Assembly: GCA_028564925.1 (NCBI GenBank)
Contig: CM053031.1
Location: forward strand, 93,274,273 to 93,338,272
Reading direction: 5' to 3'
Length of the DNA stretch: 64,000 bases
Origin: Lithobates sylvaticus
Taxonomy: Eukaryota; Chordata; Amphibia; Anura; Ranidae
In this document: in pieces, positions 49,249 through 59,364 of the stretch
How positions within the stretch are numbered: position 1 is the stretch's first letter
How the letters are laid out: each line of letters begins with the position of its first letter
Made by a program: the position numbers and the translations under genes
Notes under the pieces: model-generated
What the model saw: only the letters and a program-made list of their open reading frames with translations
Database searches by the model: none
What the model was told of the DNA's origin: nothing

Positions 49249-49802
49249 GTAATGTCTGTCTTTGTGTGTGTGATTCCCTGCATGACTGGGTAGTTGTCTG
49301 TTTATTTACTTCACTCTTTTGTTCTGTATTCGTTGTGTGACTTATTTTTGTATTGACATTGTTTAACAGTTTCTAGAACTTGTTGTGTTTGTAAATGATG
49401 AATGTAACCTGAAATTCTAAGGCACATCTCCTAGAACAGTCATTCAAATGTCAGGTGCCTCACCCAGGATTTTACTGCATGTTTTGAGGTAATCAACATA
49501 AGCATACACATTATATGTAGGTATTCTGTTTTATTTGGAGATGACATTGCCTATTTGGGCTTAGGGTTTATGTGTAGGCAATATATTTTACTGTGATGTG
49601 TCAATTCTAGTTCAAGCATATGCAAAAGAAAAATAGATTTGTATTGTGCTTTTTTGTTTTGTTCTTGTAGCCCGTATTGACATCCTGACCTGACAGCTAG
49701 TGCATGGAGTGCTGTATACTACTCAATTGTTTGCTGTGCTTGATGTGCTTTTTTTAAATGTTTACCAGTCTTGCTGACCTGCCACTTCTCTTCTTCCTTC
49801 AG
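49249..49802. other. Intron 3, no recognised feature
   Basis: A short 554-bp intron without repeats that I can identify. Such a repeat-poor intron beside a microexon may hold splicing enhancers. Confidence 0.45.
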
Positions 49803-49850
49803 AAATATTATGGTTTGGATGCCAAGTGGGGTGACATTGAGCAGTGGATG
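49803..49850 (+). CDS. LRRFIP1: LRRFIP1 coding exon 4 (KYYGLDAKWGDIEQWM)
   Basis: Acceptor 'cttcttccttcag', donor ATG|GTAGGC, 48 nt, phase 0. It encodes KYYGLDAKWGDIEQWM, one residue away from the mammalian form (T to A). It joins directly to the microexon upstream and to EDSERYS downstream. Confidence 0.96.
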
Positions 49851-52170
49851 GTAGGCTTTAACAAACAATCCCTGTGTGTTATGTTTAATAAACCTTGTGA
49901 GCTGCGTAGTGTCAGAAGCAGTCAGTGCCAAATCGCTGTATGAAGAATATATGTCTATGAGCTGCATGCTTAAAAAGTGTAGCTATCCCTAGGCAACTGT
50001 GAAAGCTGGTTCTATGCTCGCCATGAAGAAGCAATAATGTATAAACCTTCAAATCCAAAATACTTTATTTTGGAATTGTAAGGCCTCTTTCACATCAGTG
50101 GATCAGGTCCGCCTGTTTGTTTTTCAGGCCGACCCGATCGGACCACCCATTGTTCTTTATGGCGCGGTGGATGTCAGCAGACATGTGTCCGCTGTCACCT
50201 GCCGGCATCCGATCCGGTCCGCTAAAGACAGACGAATGGGGATACATTTGCCATCCGTTGATCAAATTGGGTGACCATTGGGTGGAAACACACTCTGCAT
50301 AAAGAACATGGACCTGTCATCCTCCTGGGGATCAGTGAAGAGATCCCCCCACTCAGCAGGCGGATTCACTTGAATGGATTCAGCCCTGTGTGAAAGGGGC
50401 CTAAAAGCTGTCCAGATATAGAATAATAAAAGTTCTGTAACTATTTATTTATTCTTGTTAGAGATAAACAAGGCAGACCACTTTGTGTTTCTAACGTAAT
50501 TTGTATCCATATTTATTTCTTGGCTTACTGCTGAAGTATAAAAGGAGTTCTCTGGAAAACCTGTACTGAGAGATCTCCTGAAGTTGTGATTTCTGTCCCC
50601 CATCTGAACACATAAGTTGCCTGGATAATTCTGGCTGTAATGATTGAAAGCAAAGCTTTTGCTCCTGTGTAAAAGAAGTAACTTACTTATCTTTCCAGTG
50701 TCCTATGTCTTCTACCTTTGCTTCTACCTTTGCTTTCTAAACAAAGGGCCAGATTATGGTCCCTCAGACTTTAGGGGGGATGGGCGTTGGTGTCAGTGGG
50801 AGGAATAGTGTCCCATCATTCGTGTCGGTAGGAAGAATAATGCCCCAAAAGAAGAATAATGGCCCTGAGGCGATTCAGTTTGCATAGGTAGCGCTATACA
50901 AGTCAGTCAGTCATTCATTCAATGGGGGAAATTATGTCCCATTGTTGGTGTCAGTGGTTGGAACACTGCCTCAAGGGCCAGATTAAAGCAAGCAAAGGGC
51001 TGCAGCTGACCTCCTGGGCCACAGTTTGGAGACCACTGGTCTAGGGGTTGAGCAATGGAACCACAGTGTGCGGTGTGGGTCACACGTATCCAACACTACC
51101 AGAAGTGTTAAATACTGAAGAGTCTAATGGAGACTGGAGCACTAAATCAGAGCAAAGGTAGAGACAGGAACCATCAGAGGGGTGAGTATAATAGGTCTCC
51201 CACAGGGGCCTGTATTTGTTTTTGGGTGGTGATATCGCTCTGAAACACTTAGCTGGAGCAAGCATGCAGATCATAGGAGTCTGTATACTTGTTCCAGTTC
51301 AATAATTGAGAAGCGCTGAAGCAGTTGGATCAACCTGACAGCCAAGGAACTAGTATTTTCAGGGGGAGAAGTTGGCAGCGGCTGTAATCATAGTTCCTCT
51401 GTACTGGTTTCATTTAACTGTTACATGGTAGGAGAACATATGATGGCATGTTTATGGAATATAAAAAAGGTTATAAAAACTGTTATTACAGATTTGGTGG
51501 GTGCAGGTTGGTTTAAATTGTGCTGGGATAAGGTCATCCAGTGCCCAGGTGAAAGATGCTAGCTGTGAACCTGGGAGGATCAGTGGGTGGGGGTAATATG
51601 CCAAAACGTATGGTGGTAACAGTAGCGAAGGAAGAAATGCCCTGATATTGGTGTTAAAAATGCACCTGCGTTGGTGCTGTCACTGGAAGGACAACATGTC
51701 CCTGAATCAGTGTTTAAAAGAAAAAAAAATGCCTCTTTGTCTCTGGGTGAAAGGTATCCAGCTGCATTGGTAGTGTTAATCTGAAACTACTTTTGCCTTT
51801 TATGTCAGTGACATATGGAAGGGAGCTAGGAGGGGGGGCGGGGAGCTCTGTGGGGTGCATTTAAATAAGAGGCCCTGTGTGGCTCAAGGGGAAAGAGGGT
51901 AGCTGAAGGGTTCTGAGATTGGCAGCAGGGTTATGGGGCACTTTGGGGATTTGAGGGAAGTTTTTCAGTATTATCTGTGAGTTTCTAACATTCTTTCATT
52001 TTGGACCTGTGTTCTTGTGTTCCATCATTATACTACTAGCTTACCATGCCCCCATTCCCATGTTTTACTTTCCCCTGATCTCCCATCCCTCCTTGTCTCT
52101 TGTCTGTTTTTATCCTTCTTTGCTGTGAACTGCTTCATGTATTTTTCTTGTCCCTGCAATGCTTTTCCAG
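49851..52170. other. Intron 4
   Basis: Holds the MITE 50081-50402 and a hAT end near 51015-51045 ('gggccacagtttggagacca', 'ctggtctagg'). Otherwise nothing. Confidence 0.45.
50081..50402. mobile_element. MITE with AGGCCTCTTTCACA ends
   Basis: Left 'aggcctctttcacatcagtg' and right 'cctgtgtgaaaggggcct' are inverted repeats. Flanking bases TA/AA do not settle the target duplication. Confidence 0.72.
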
Positions 52171-52215
52171 GAAGACAGTGAGCGATACTCACACAGACCA
52201 CGGAGGAATCTCCAG
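52171..52215 (+). CDS. LRRFIP1: LRRFIP1 coding exon 5 (EDSERYSHRPRRNLQ)
   Basis: Acceptor 'atgcttttccag', donor CAG|GTCAGT, 45 nt, phase 0. It encodes EDSERYSHRPRRNLQ, matching mammalian EDSERYSRRSRRN, a basic and serine-bearing segment. Confidence 0.95.
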
Positions 52216-54545
52216 GTCAGTCTTTACCCATTTAACGTTATGTAAACCTACTGATCTTTATGATCACTTAAAAGTGCATCAATGCTGAGCTGCATGATCA
52301 TCCAGTACATTTCTCCTTTTTACTCATTTGTCATTTTAATTTTCACATTTTTAGCCAAATGGCTTTTAAGTAAGGCTTAACTCTCTCTATCACCCGACTA
52401 CACATCAAACCAATAACAGCTGATTGCAATAACTCGATTAATACTATACCAAATATATGCTAATAGATGTGTAGTGTCTTCTATGGCCCTACCCTTTTTC
52501 ATCTTTTACAGATTAATGTGGATCTCCAGGCAAACACCTTTTAAAAGGATTTGTAATCTTGAAATCCCTTTTTACAATTTAGGCCTTGTTCACACAGGCC
52601 TATCTATGCTTACACCTGTGCCAAAGACTGTCTTTGCCAAATCCGGTTCCACGGGAGTTCTGTGCATCCACTTACAGGCAGTCCCATTCATGTCACCTGC
52701 GTCACCTCATGGACTGCATTAGATGCACAGAAGTTCCATGTAGCCACGTGCAGGCAGTCTGTTGGGATGCAGCTACTGCAATTACTTTTCTTTAATTTAT
52801 TACACTGTTAATAACATGATCTCTCAATGGGGGCAAGAATCCTGTGACAAATCAGACTTTTCCCAAGTTATATTACAGGCAGTGTAATCTGTGAAAGAAC
52901 CCTTGGGGAATGAGGAAGAAGGGGGCATGTCCTCACTGGACCATCTGTACTAGTTTTCTGCCTTAATGGAAGCTAAATCAGCTTTAATTCATTCTTGAAG
53001 ATCACAACAAAAGTGGTTTCTGTGGCAGACCATACTTTTTTTTTTTTTTTTTTCTCGTTCATCCAGCGGGTTGACTGGAAGAAGAAAAGAAGAAAAAATG
53101 ACTTGTTTCCCACATCCGTATACTTCATGTGGATAGTGAGATCCTTCCCGTTTTATTGTAGTCTGATGGTGGGAATACTTGCCTGCCACCAGAATACACT
53201 GATCAGTATTGCAGGCTATAGCAGGCAGCGCTGATTGAGAAGAAAAAAATCAAACAGGCTGGTTGTACAGAAGACAATTATTAGATCTACAACTAGCCTG
53301 CCTATACGTTGATCGAAATTTGTCCGGTCCCTGCTGAACCACCTGAATTCCGTTCCATGTATGACTGGCTTTACAGTCAATGAAAACAATACCCTGACTT
53401 TAGGCTACATTCACATGAGCGAATAGCGCCGGTAAAAATATCCGCAGCGGGAATCCATTGCTGTCTTCCCAGCCTACCTTGTGTGTCCAGCAGTGATCAC
53501 TGCAGGTAATCACTGGCTGGACAATGACGGATAGCTGCGTCCACCGGCCTGTCATTGAAGTGTACAGGGCTCGGCAGCAGCAGTTGCAGGTGACAGAAAC
53601 AGTTGAGGAAATAAGCAGATTCCTGACGCTGTCATTTGTACTGCCGCTGGTTAACTGCCTGTGCTGTGAACTGTGGAAGATAATTCTCAATGCAGATACA
53701 GAGATAAATGAGGGCTTGTTTTAAAGTGCCTTTACGTTAAAACAAATCTTCGTATGCATAAGTATTTCAATATGAGTATTTAAAGGAGAAATATGTCCCA
53801 AGCTTTTTTTTTTGTCCTGCTGCTTCTCTGGATAACAGGAGTGCAGTTCGTTCTACACTCCTGTAACCTATTTTCAGCCGACAGCAGGCTAAACTCAGCT
53901 GGTCCAGGTTTTGTAATAATCTTTACTTTTACAGTCGGTATCCACTCGGATGCCTGGATCGTCAGCGAGCCGCTGAGAGGCTGAGCCAGGTGCTCCTGTC
54001 CCCTTCACAGCCCAGCGCTTCAGTGAGTACTGGAGTGGCAGAGCAGAGAGTGGTGACTGCCAGTCACCGGCTCTCTGCTCAGGCCAGAGGGGAGAGCTGA
54101 GCGATCAGCGGTGTTTGATCGCACAGTTCTCAGTGCAGAGCCATCGGGGGACAGATGCAGGATCGGACGGATGCTGCATCCACCTAGGTGAAAATAAATG
54201 TTTATTTTTTTGTCAACCTGAACTTTTAACAATTTACCTGGAGTTCCACTTGCTGCCCATAGCATATAGTAAAATCTAGGAATGAATGTTCCCTTAACAT
54301 TGGTGTTAAGAGCACCTGTCCATGTGCGTGTAGGGCACGTTGATAGAGAAATAAAGCAGATATAAGGAAATGCTGGTGCACTCAGTGCATGGCACCGATC
54401 ATAAGCCCAAACATAAACAGCAACTTCCTGCAGATGATAGAAATGGCCATCTATTTATCACAGTTTATAGACCAGATTTCCTTCTTTTCAAGGTGTAAAA
54501 TAATTGTTTGCACCTTGAAAGAGGCACCACCAGCACTGTTTGTAT

Positions 54546-54585
<40 letters not shown>

Positions 54586-55166
54586 TTAGCAGGGACTATT
54601 CTTAGTCTTAAAGCAACTGAATGTTTAACCTAACATTTTTGTTTAGGAAAGGCATGTGTGGTAATAGCTGCAATGTGTAGTGTTTTATGTGAAATTCCAA
54701 TTTTTTTAAGATCTAGCTGAATGCACTGTAGGCCCTTTAGTTTGTAAAATTGCAAGTTTTGAACCTGAAATAAGTATACAAAGGTTATTGTGATATATTG
54801 TTCATATAAACAGAGCTGAAAGAAAATCTGTCGAGAGAGCTGCCATTGATAAGTTTCTTCTGAAAAGGCTAGTTGCTATTCTGTACTTGTTTTCCATACT
54901 GAGTCATTAACTCAAGCCATAATTGCTGATCCAAACACTTAATATTAACGCTATTGGATTGGAATGATAGCCAGGCAACTAGAATGTTCAGTTAAAAAAA
55001 AACAAAAAAAAAACTGCAATGGCACCCTCTGTTTTTCTTCAGCCGAGTTTCCTTCAATCAAAGTATTGCTTTTCTGTAAACTAGGAGAGTCCCCCCAGAG
55101 TCATTAGTGATTTCTTGAGCCTTTTTATTAATGATTATTTAACTTTTTGGCCTTTTCCACCTTCAG
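52216..55166. other. Intron 5
   Basis: Holds a GTTCACAC-type scrap (52580-52770), a copy of the dispersed family of 8996 (53035-53375), a MITE-like unit (53775-54250, 'ttaaaggagaaatatgtccc' to 'acctggagttccact') and a 36-G run (54549-54584). No exon found. Confidence 0.45.
54549..54584. repeat. 36-base G run
   Basis: Uninterrupted G on the coding strand of intron 5. Length in the assembly is unreliable for such a homopolymer. Confidence 0.95.
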
Positions 55167-55217
55167 GTTTCAGATGATGATGATCTCATGTCTGTGACTA
55201 GCAGAAGCAGTCTTAGG
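55167..55217 (+). CDS. LRRFIP1: LRRFIP1 coding exon 6 (acidic/serine exon)
   Basis: Acceptor 'tccaccttcag', donor AGG|GTTAGT, 51 nt, phase 0. It encodes VSDDDDLMSVTSRSSLR, corresponding to SDEDERMSVGSRGSLR in mammals. The acidic run followed by SxxSRSS is a likely CK2-type phosphorylation target (inference). Confidence 0.94.
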
Positions 55218-56233
55218 GTTAGTACCCTGTGCTTTTCTATGTGCATAATGAGTGTTGTGCATTATTAATTGAGAAGTAATGCATGTGATACTATTGTGAT
55301 CTAAGTGGTATTGTCTTGTACCAGTTACTCCAGCATAAGGTACATACAGCTTGTCTGGTACTCATAAAAACTAGCATGTGATGAGTACTCCATGCGGCTG
55401 TAAGCAACAACGGCACACCCTGCGTTCTTAAGTGTTCACTTCCTATTTCATTAGCAAAATTAACAGCCATTTTCCAGAAACTCACAAGGTAGTCATGCTG
55501 CATGCCATTGTTTTACTTTGCAGAATGTTTAGCTCTTAAAATGAAATTCTATTTGAGATATATAGTGTATATACGGTATATATATTATGTGCATGTATGT
55601 ATAGGAAGGAGTTCTAATCACTATGCTTTTTTCCATTCAGCCAGTTTCCACTGCTAAGCTGACCACACAGTCAGATTTTGTTACTGGATGTAAATTGAAT
55701 GGTTTATTAGGTATTTAGGTATTTAGGTAAGCCATCACAAATCAAGGTCACATCACAGGTCCCAGGAGGCTGTGGGTCCATTCATAAAGTTTAGTACAGC
55801 CTCTGCATGCATAGGGGGAAGCTGGCTGGAAAGTGGCATGGAGTCGCTGCTGGCTTCCCACAGTAGACATGCTGGAGCTGGTGACCCAAAGACTGGCAAT
55901 CAGCACTGGATCCCTGGACAGGTAAGTGTCCTTTCATTAAGTCAGCTGACCGAATTTAATTATTATTTTTTTTTTTTTTAAGGCTGGGGAACCTTTTTAA
56001 ACCACTTTGGGCCCTACAGGCAAATGTGTACATGGGTTTAGCTATAGATGAAAATTCAACTTTTTATTTATTTTTTTAAAGAAATATAACGTTTTTATTT
56101 TTTTATATAGATGATAAATGAGGCTCGTTATGTTTGCGTGGTTTCTTGTCTTACTATGTACAGTCGTGTATTCTGTGTAACTGGCTGCAACATGATTTTT
56201 CTTTACTTTAGTCCTTTTTTCTTTTTCTGACAG
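55218..56233. other. Intron 6
   Basis: No bounded repeat. A possible acceptor followed by a short open stretch at 55641 is considered under rejected items. Confidence 0.4.
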
Positions 56234-56290
56234 ACCAATGGTTACGAGGATGAATTACTTGGACCATCACAGTATAGGAAGTCCAGCAGG
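56234..56290 (+). CDS. LRRFIP1: LRRFIP1 cassette exon 7
   Basis: Acceptor 'tttttctgacag', donor AGG|GTCAGT, 57 nt, phase 0. It encodes TNGYEDELLGPSQYRKSSR. I do not recall an exact mammalian counterpart, but its frame, splice sites and hydrophilic serine/arginine character fit the run of optional LRRFIP1 exons. Confidence 0.85.
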
Positions 56291-56501
56291 GTCAGTTAAT
56301 AGTCCAAGCTTGGCATGTGGCCTCGTATACAATTGGGTTGGACATGTAAACCGTTGTAAAGACCAGCTTTATTTTTCGATGTTGGATGCTGATTTTGGGG
56401 CATCTGTTTGTTGGCAGGTTTTACAATGGCCTGCTTAATTTCCAAGGCATGACCAATGCTCAGTGTCTTATTTTTAACCTTTTTTTTTTTTTTACCCATA
56501 G

Positions 56502-56564
56502 AGCTCCACAGGCAGTGGAGAGACCCTTCAGTCATCCAGGGGGGCACGTAAAGACGAGCCATTG
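56502..56564 (+). CDS. LRRFIP1: LRRFIP1 cassette exon 8 (3' border uncertain)
   Basis: The acceptor 'ttttacccatag' opens SSTGSGETLQSSRGAR in phase 0. Two donors are possible. The better consensus is C|GTAAAG after 56547, but this leaves phase 1, and joined to the next recognised exon it soon hits a stop. TTG|GTTGGT after 56564 is weak but keeps phase 0 (63 nt), so that end is given. An unseen phase-1 exon between here and 62411 would favour 56547. RNA reads across the junction would decide. Confidence 0.6.
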
Positions 56565-57429
56565 GTTGGTTGTATACCTTCAGCTTTTGCTTAGTTTGTG
56601 TGGAGCTGGTGCATGGGATCTATAACAAGCCATTAATGTGTGCTTTTATTACAGCTGAATGTCACAGCTGTTTTTATTTAACCAAATTATACATTTACAA
56701 TTAATATTAATGATGCAAACTAGACATTTATGTTGTCTGTTATCGTGTTTGGCGCCTGAATATACTGACGCAGCTGTATGCTGCGAGGAGTAAATGTGCT
56801 GATTGGCCATGTTTACTGATTTTCAGCAGCTCTCAGCTTTTTTTAAAATTAAACTGTAGTTTTTAGAATGTGAATATTCTGCAGCAATTGGCTGTGTATC
56901 TAGGTGAGTCTAAAACTGGACAATTGGATATATGATAAGATTTGCAGGCACAGTTTGGTTCCCTGGAGACATGCCTACTGGCTGTCACATAAACCTATAT
57001 TAGTTTGTCCCATTTCTACAGGTTTATGCAAATGGAGCTGACTAATTTTGGGGACAAATATAACAGGTGAACAAGGTATCAAACCTCTCCTACAGATTCA
57101 ACTTTGTCTCCATGGATGGTGTCGTCTATCTACTGCCACAGAGAGTAGATGATCTTCTGATCAGTCAAAAAACAGATGGATGTACTGACCACTGTATAAA
57201 TGATGGCCTGTGTGGCGTAAAATTGTATTCCGTTATTAAACTTTTATATAATAAAAAAACAGATTTGTTGGACAAGGATTATCTTCTCTCTATGGGTAGC
57301 TTTATGGTGCCGGGGGACCTGCACATTGGACCATCTGAGACTTCTTTGCTGGAGGCAGAACGATATTTGACGGATGTGATCTGGGTGGATGGCAACTGAT
57401 GATATTAAGCAGGGAACAATAAAATTGGT
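56565..57429. other. Intron 8, proximal part
   Basis: Contains an open frame of 110 codons at 57067-57399 with no recognised domain. It lies directly left of the hAT-like element. It may be part of an old repeat or chance. No other feature. Confidence 0.4.
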
Positions 57430-57437
57430 GTTGGAAA

Positions 57438-58305
57438 TAGGGGTGCAACGGATCAAAAAACTCACGGATCGGATCGATCCTCGGATCAGGAGTCACGGAT
57501 CGGATCATTTTCGGATCAGCAAATAATAATTGAATTTGCAAAAACCTGTGAAAATTCCCCCACTGTAATATCCACGTCATCTCCCCCACTGTAATATCCA
57601 CATCCTCTCCCCACTGTAATATTGGCTGGGTATCGCAGAGTATTGGCTGGGTATCGCAGAGTATTGGCTGGGTATCGCAGAGTATTGGCTGGGTATCGCA
57701 GAGTATTGGCTGGGTATCGCAGAGTATTGGCTGGGTATCGCAGAGTATTGGCTGGGTATCGCAGAGTATTGGCTGGGTATCGCAGAGTATTGGCTGGGTA
57801 TCGCTGGGTATTGGCTGGGTATCGCTGGGTATTGGCTGGGTATCGCTGGGTATTGGCTGGGTATTGGCTGGGTATTGGCTGGGTATTGGCTGGGTATTGG
57901 CTGGGTAATGCAGAGTATCGCAGAGTAATGCAGAGTATCGCAGAGTAATGCAGAGTATATGCAGGGTAATGCAGAGTATATGCAGGGTAATGCAGAGTAT
58001 ATGCAGGGTATTGGCTGGGTAATGCAGGGTTTACAAGTGATCGCTCCGTCATTTGACGGAGCGATCACATTAAAAACAGTGGCCGGGTGTACCAAGATGG
58101 CCGCCGCTCCGGAGCTAGGCCGAAGCCGCGGCCTTTCCTAAGGCCGCCGGGTGTACAAAGATGGCCGCCGTCGCTCCGGAGCTAGGCCGAAGCCGCGGCC
58201 TTTCCTAAGGCCGAGGCCGCGGAGCGCTCCGGATCGCGGGGTGTGCCGATCCGAACGGGGTGGCCCGTTCGGATCACGGATCGGCGACGATCCGTTGCAC
58301 CCCTA
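57438..58305. mobile_element. hAT-like element with TAGGGGTGCAACGGATC ends and a minisatellite
   Basis: Left 'taggggtgcaacggatc' and right 'gatccgttgcacccctagttgg' minus flank are exact inverted repeats, with exact 8-bp duplication GTTGGAAA (57430-57437 and 58306-58313). The interior has the 21-bp minisatellite, a palindromic 'gatcgctccgtcatttgacggagcgatc' core near 58038, and a doubled 'aagatggccgccg..ctccggagctaggc' block. No transposase. Confidence 0.9.
57617..58025. repeat. 21-bp minisatellite and shorter derivatives
   Basis: About 12 copies of 'gtattggctgggtatcgcag' plus A, changing stepwise to 'gtatcgctg' variants, then 'gtattggctg' 10-mers, then 'ggtaatgcagagtat(at)gcag' units. Read left to right it is a clear record of unit drift. 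It gives false long open frames on both strands. Confidence 0.93.
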
Positions 58306-58313
58306 GTTGGAAA

Positions 58314-59348
58314 GCGGTGTACGCATAGTCTCGTTCCTTGAACAGACGATTTTTCCATTCCATCTAAATGTGATTAGAGCAGATTTTGTGGTAAGTTGTC
58401 CATTACACGCTCTGATCTGATCGGTAGAGAAGGGGAAACAAATGATCCTGAACTATCTTTATTACTTTGCTTGTGAATGTGTTGCTGGTAAGGAGAGTAC
58501 CTGTCTATGTCTGACCACCACATCTGCTTGTATAGGCACACAGTTGCCTGCAATAATACAATACAAGCACCTCGTATATTAACACAAAATTTAGTGGGTG
58601 CAGCATTTAACATACTGCATTGTCATTCCTATGAAGTAAAGAACAGCTTGGAGCATACTGCACCACTTCCAGTGCTAGTTTCTTTTAATTCAGACATCTG
58701 TCAAAACCATAGTAGAATTGTATTTTTTTATTCATCAGTATTATAACGAGGTATTTGCCAGTTTTATTGCCATAGTTTTGAGCAAGTATAATTGTTAATA
58801 TTCTCCCCACACACCTAGTATAAGGGGCATTGTACAGGTGACCAACACAAATCAGGAATAACCGAAGCTTTACAGCGCATTAAAATGTCAATAAACCGTC
58901 ATTTTACACAAGCTTTATAGTGCTGGTTCACACTGTTGCAATTTCTGATGCGACTTGAGTCGCACAGAATTGCTTGACAAGGGAAACCACATTTTCAGGG
59001 GTGCCCATTCAAATCAATGCGACTCTGTACTGTGTGGTTTTGTAAAGGGTTCCTATGCTACTTTGGTGCGATTTCAGTACAATTTGGCTCCATAGAATAT
59101 GCTAGCCACATCCAAAGTCGCACTGCATAATTGCACTGAAAACTGCATCAAAAGCACATTGCAGTAGTGTGAACCGAGCCACAGTAGACAGACAAGTTAA
59201 TTTCGATGATGAAGATTAGAGCAAATATTTTTCTGTTGTTCTCTACAGCATATTTGCATACAGTCTTCAGTGTAGATCTGAATGATTGTACTATATATAT
59301 GGAAGAAGAATATTCTGTATCTATTCTACTGGTGCCGTTTACTATGTA
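58314..59348. other. Intron 8, between hAT-like element and LINE
   Basis: Contains the MITE at 58916-59185 and no gene. Confidence 0.4.
58916..59185. mobile_element. GGTTCACAC-type MITE
   Basis: Left 'tagtgctggttcacactgt' and right 'gcagtagtgtgaaccgagcc' are inverted repeats. The interior has 'gatgcgacttgagtcgcac'. Confidence 0.7.
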
Positions 59349-59364
59349 GAAGGGTTAAGAAACA

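Noticed and set aside
55641-55727. Acceptor-like 'ttccattcag' with a 25-codon open stretch and donor GTAAGC
   Set aside because: It ends in an in-frame stop before the donor and has no similarity to LRRFIP1. At most a poison exon; unsupported.
57067-57399. 110-codon open frame beginning MNKVSNLSYRFNF
   Set aside because: No recognised domain, lies inside an intron beside a transposon, no splice logic. Not called as a gene.
57516-58095. Overlapping open frames of 170-178 codons with repeated PANTLRY or SQYSAI units
   Set aside because: They come from the 21-bp minisatellite inside a hAT-like element.
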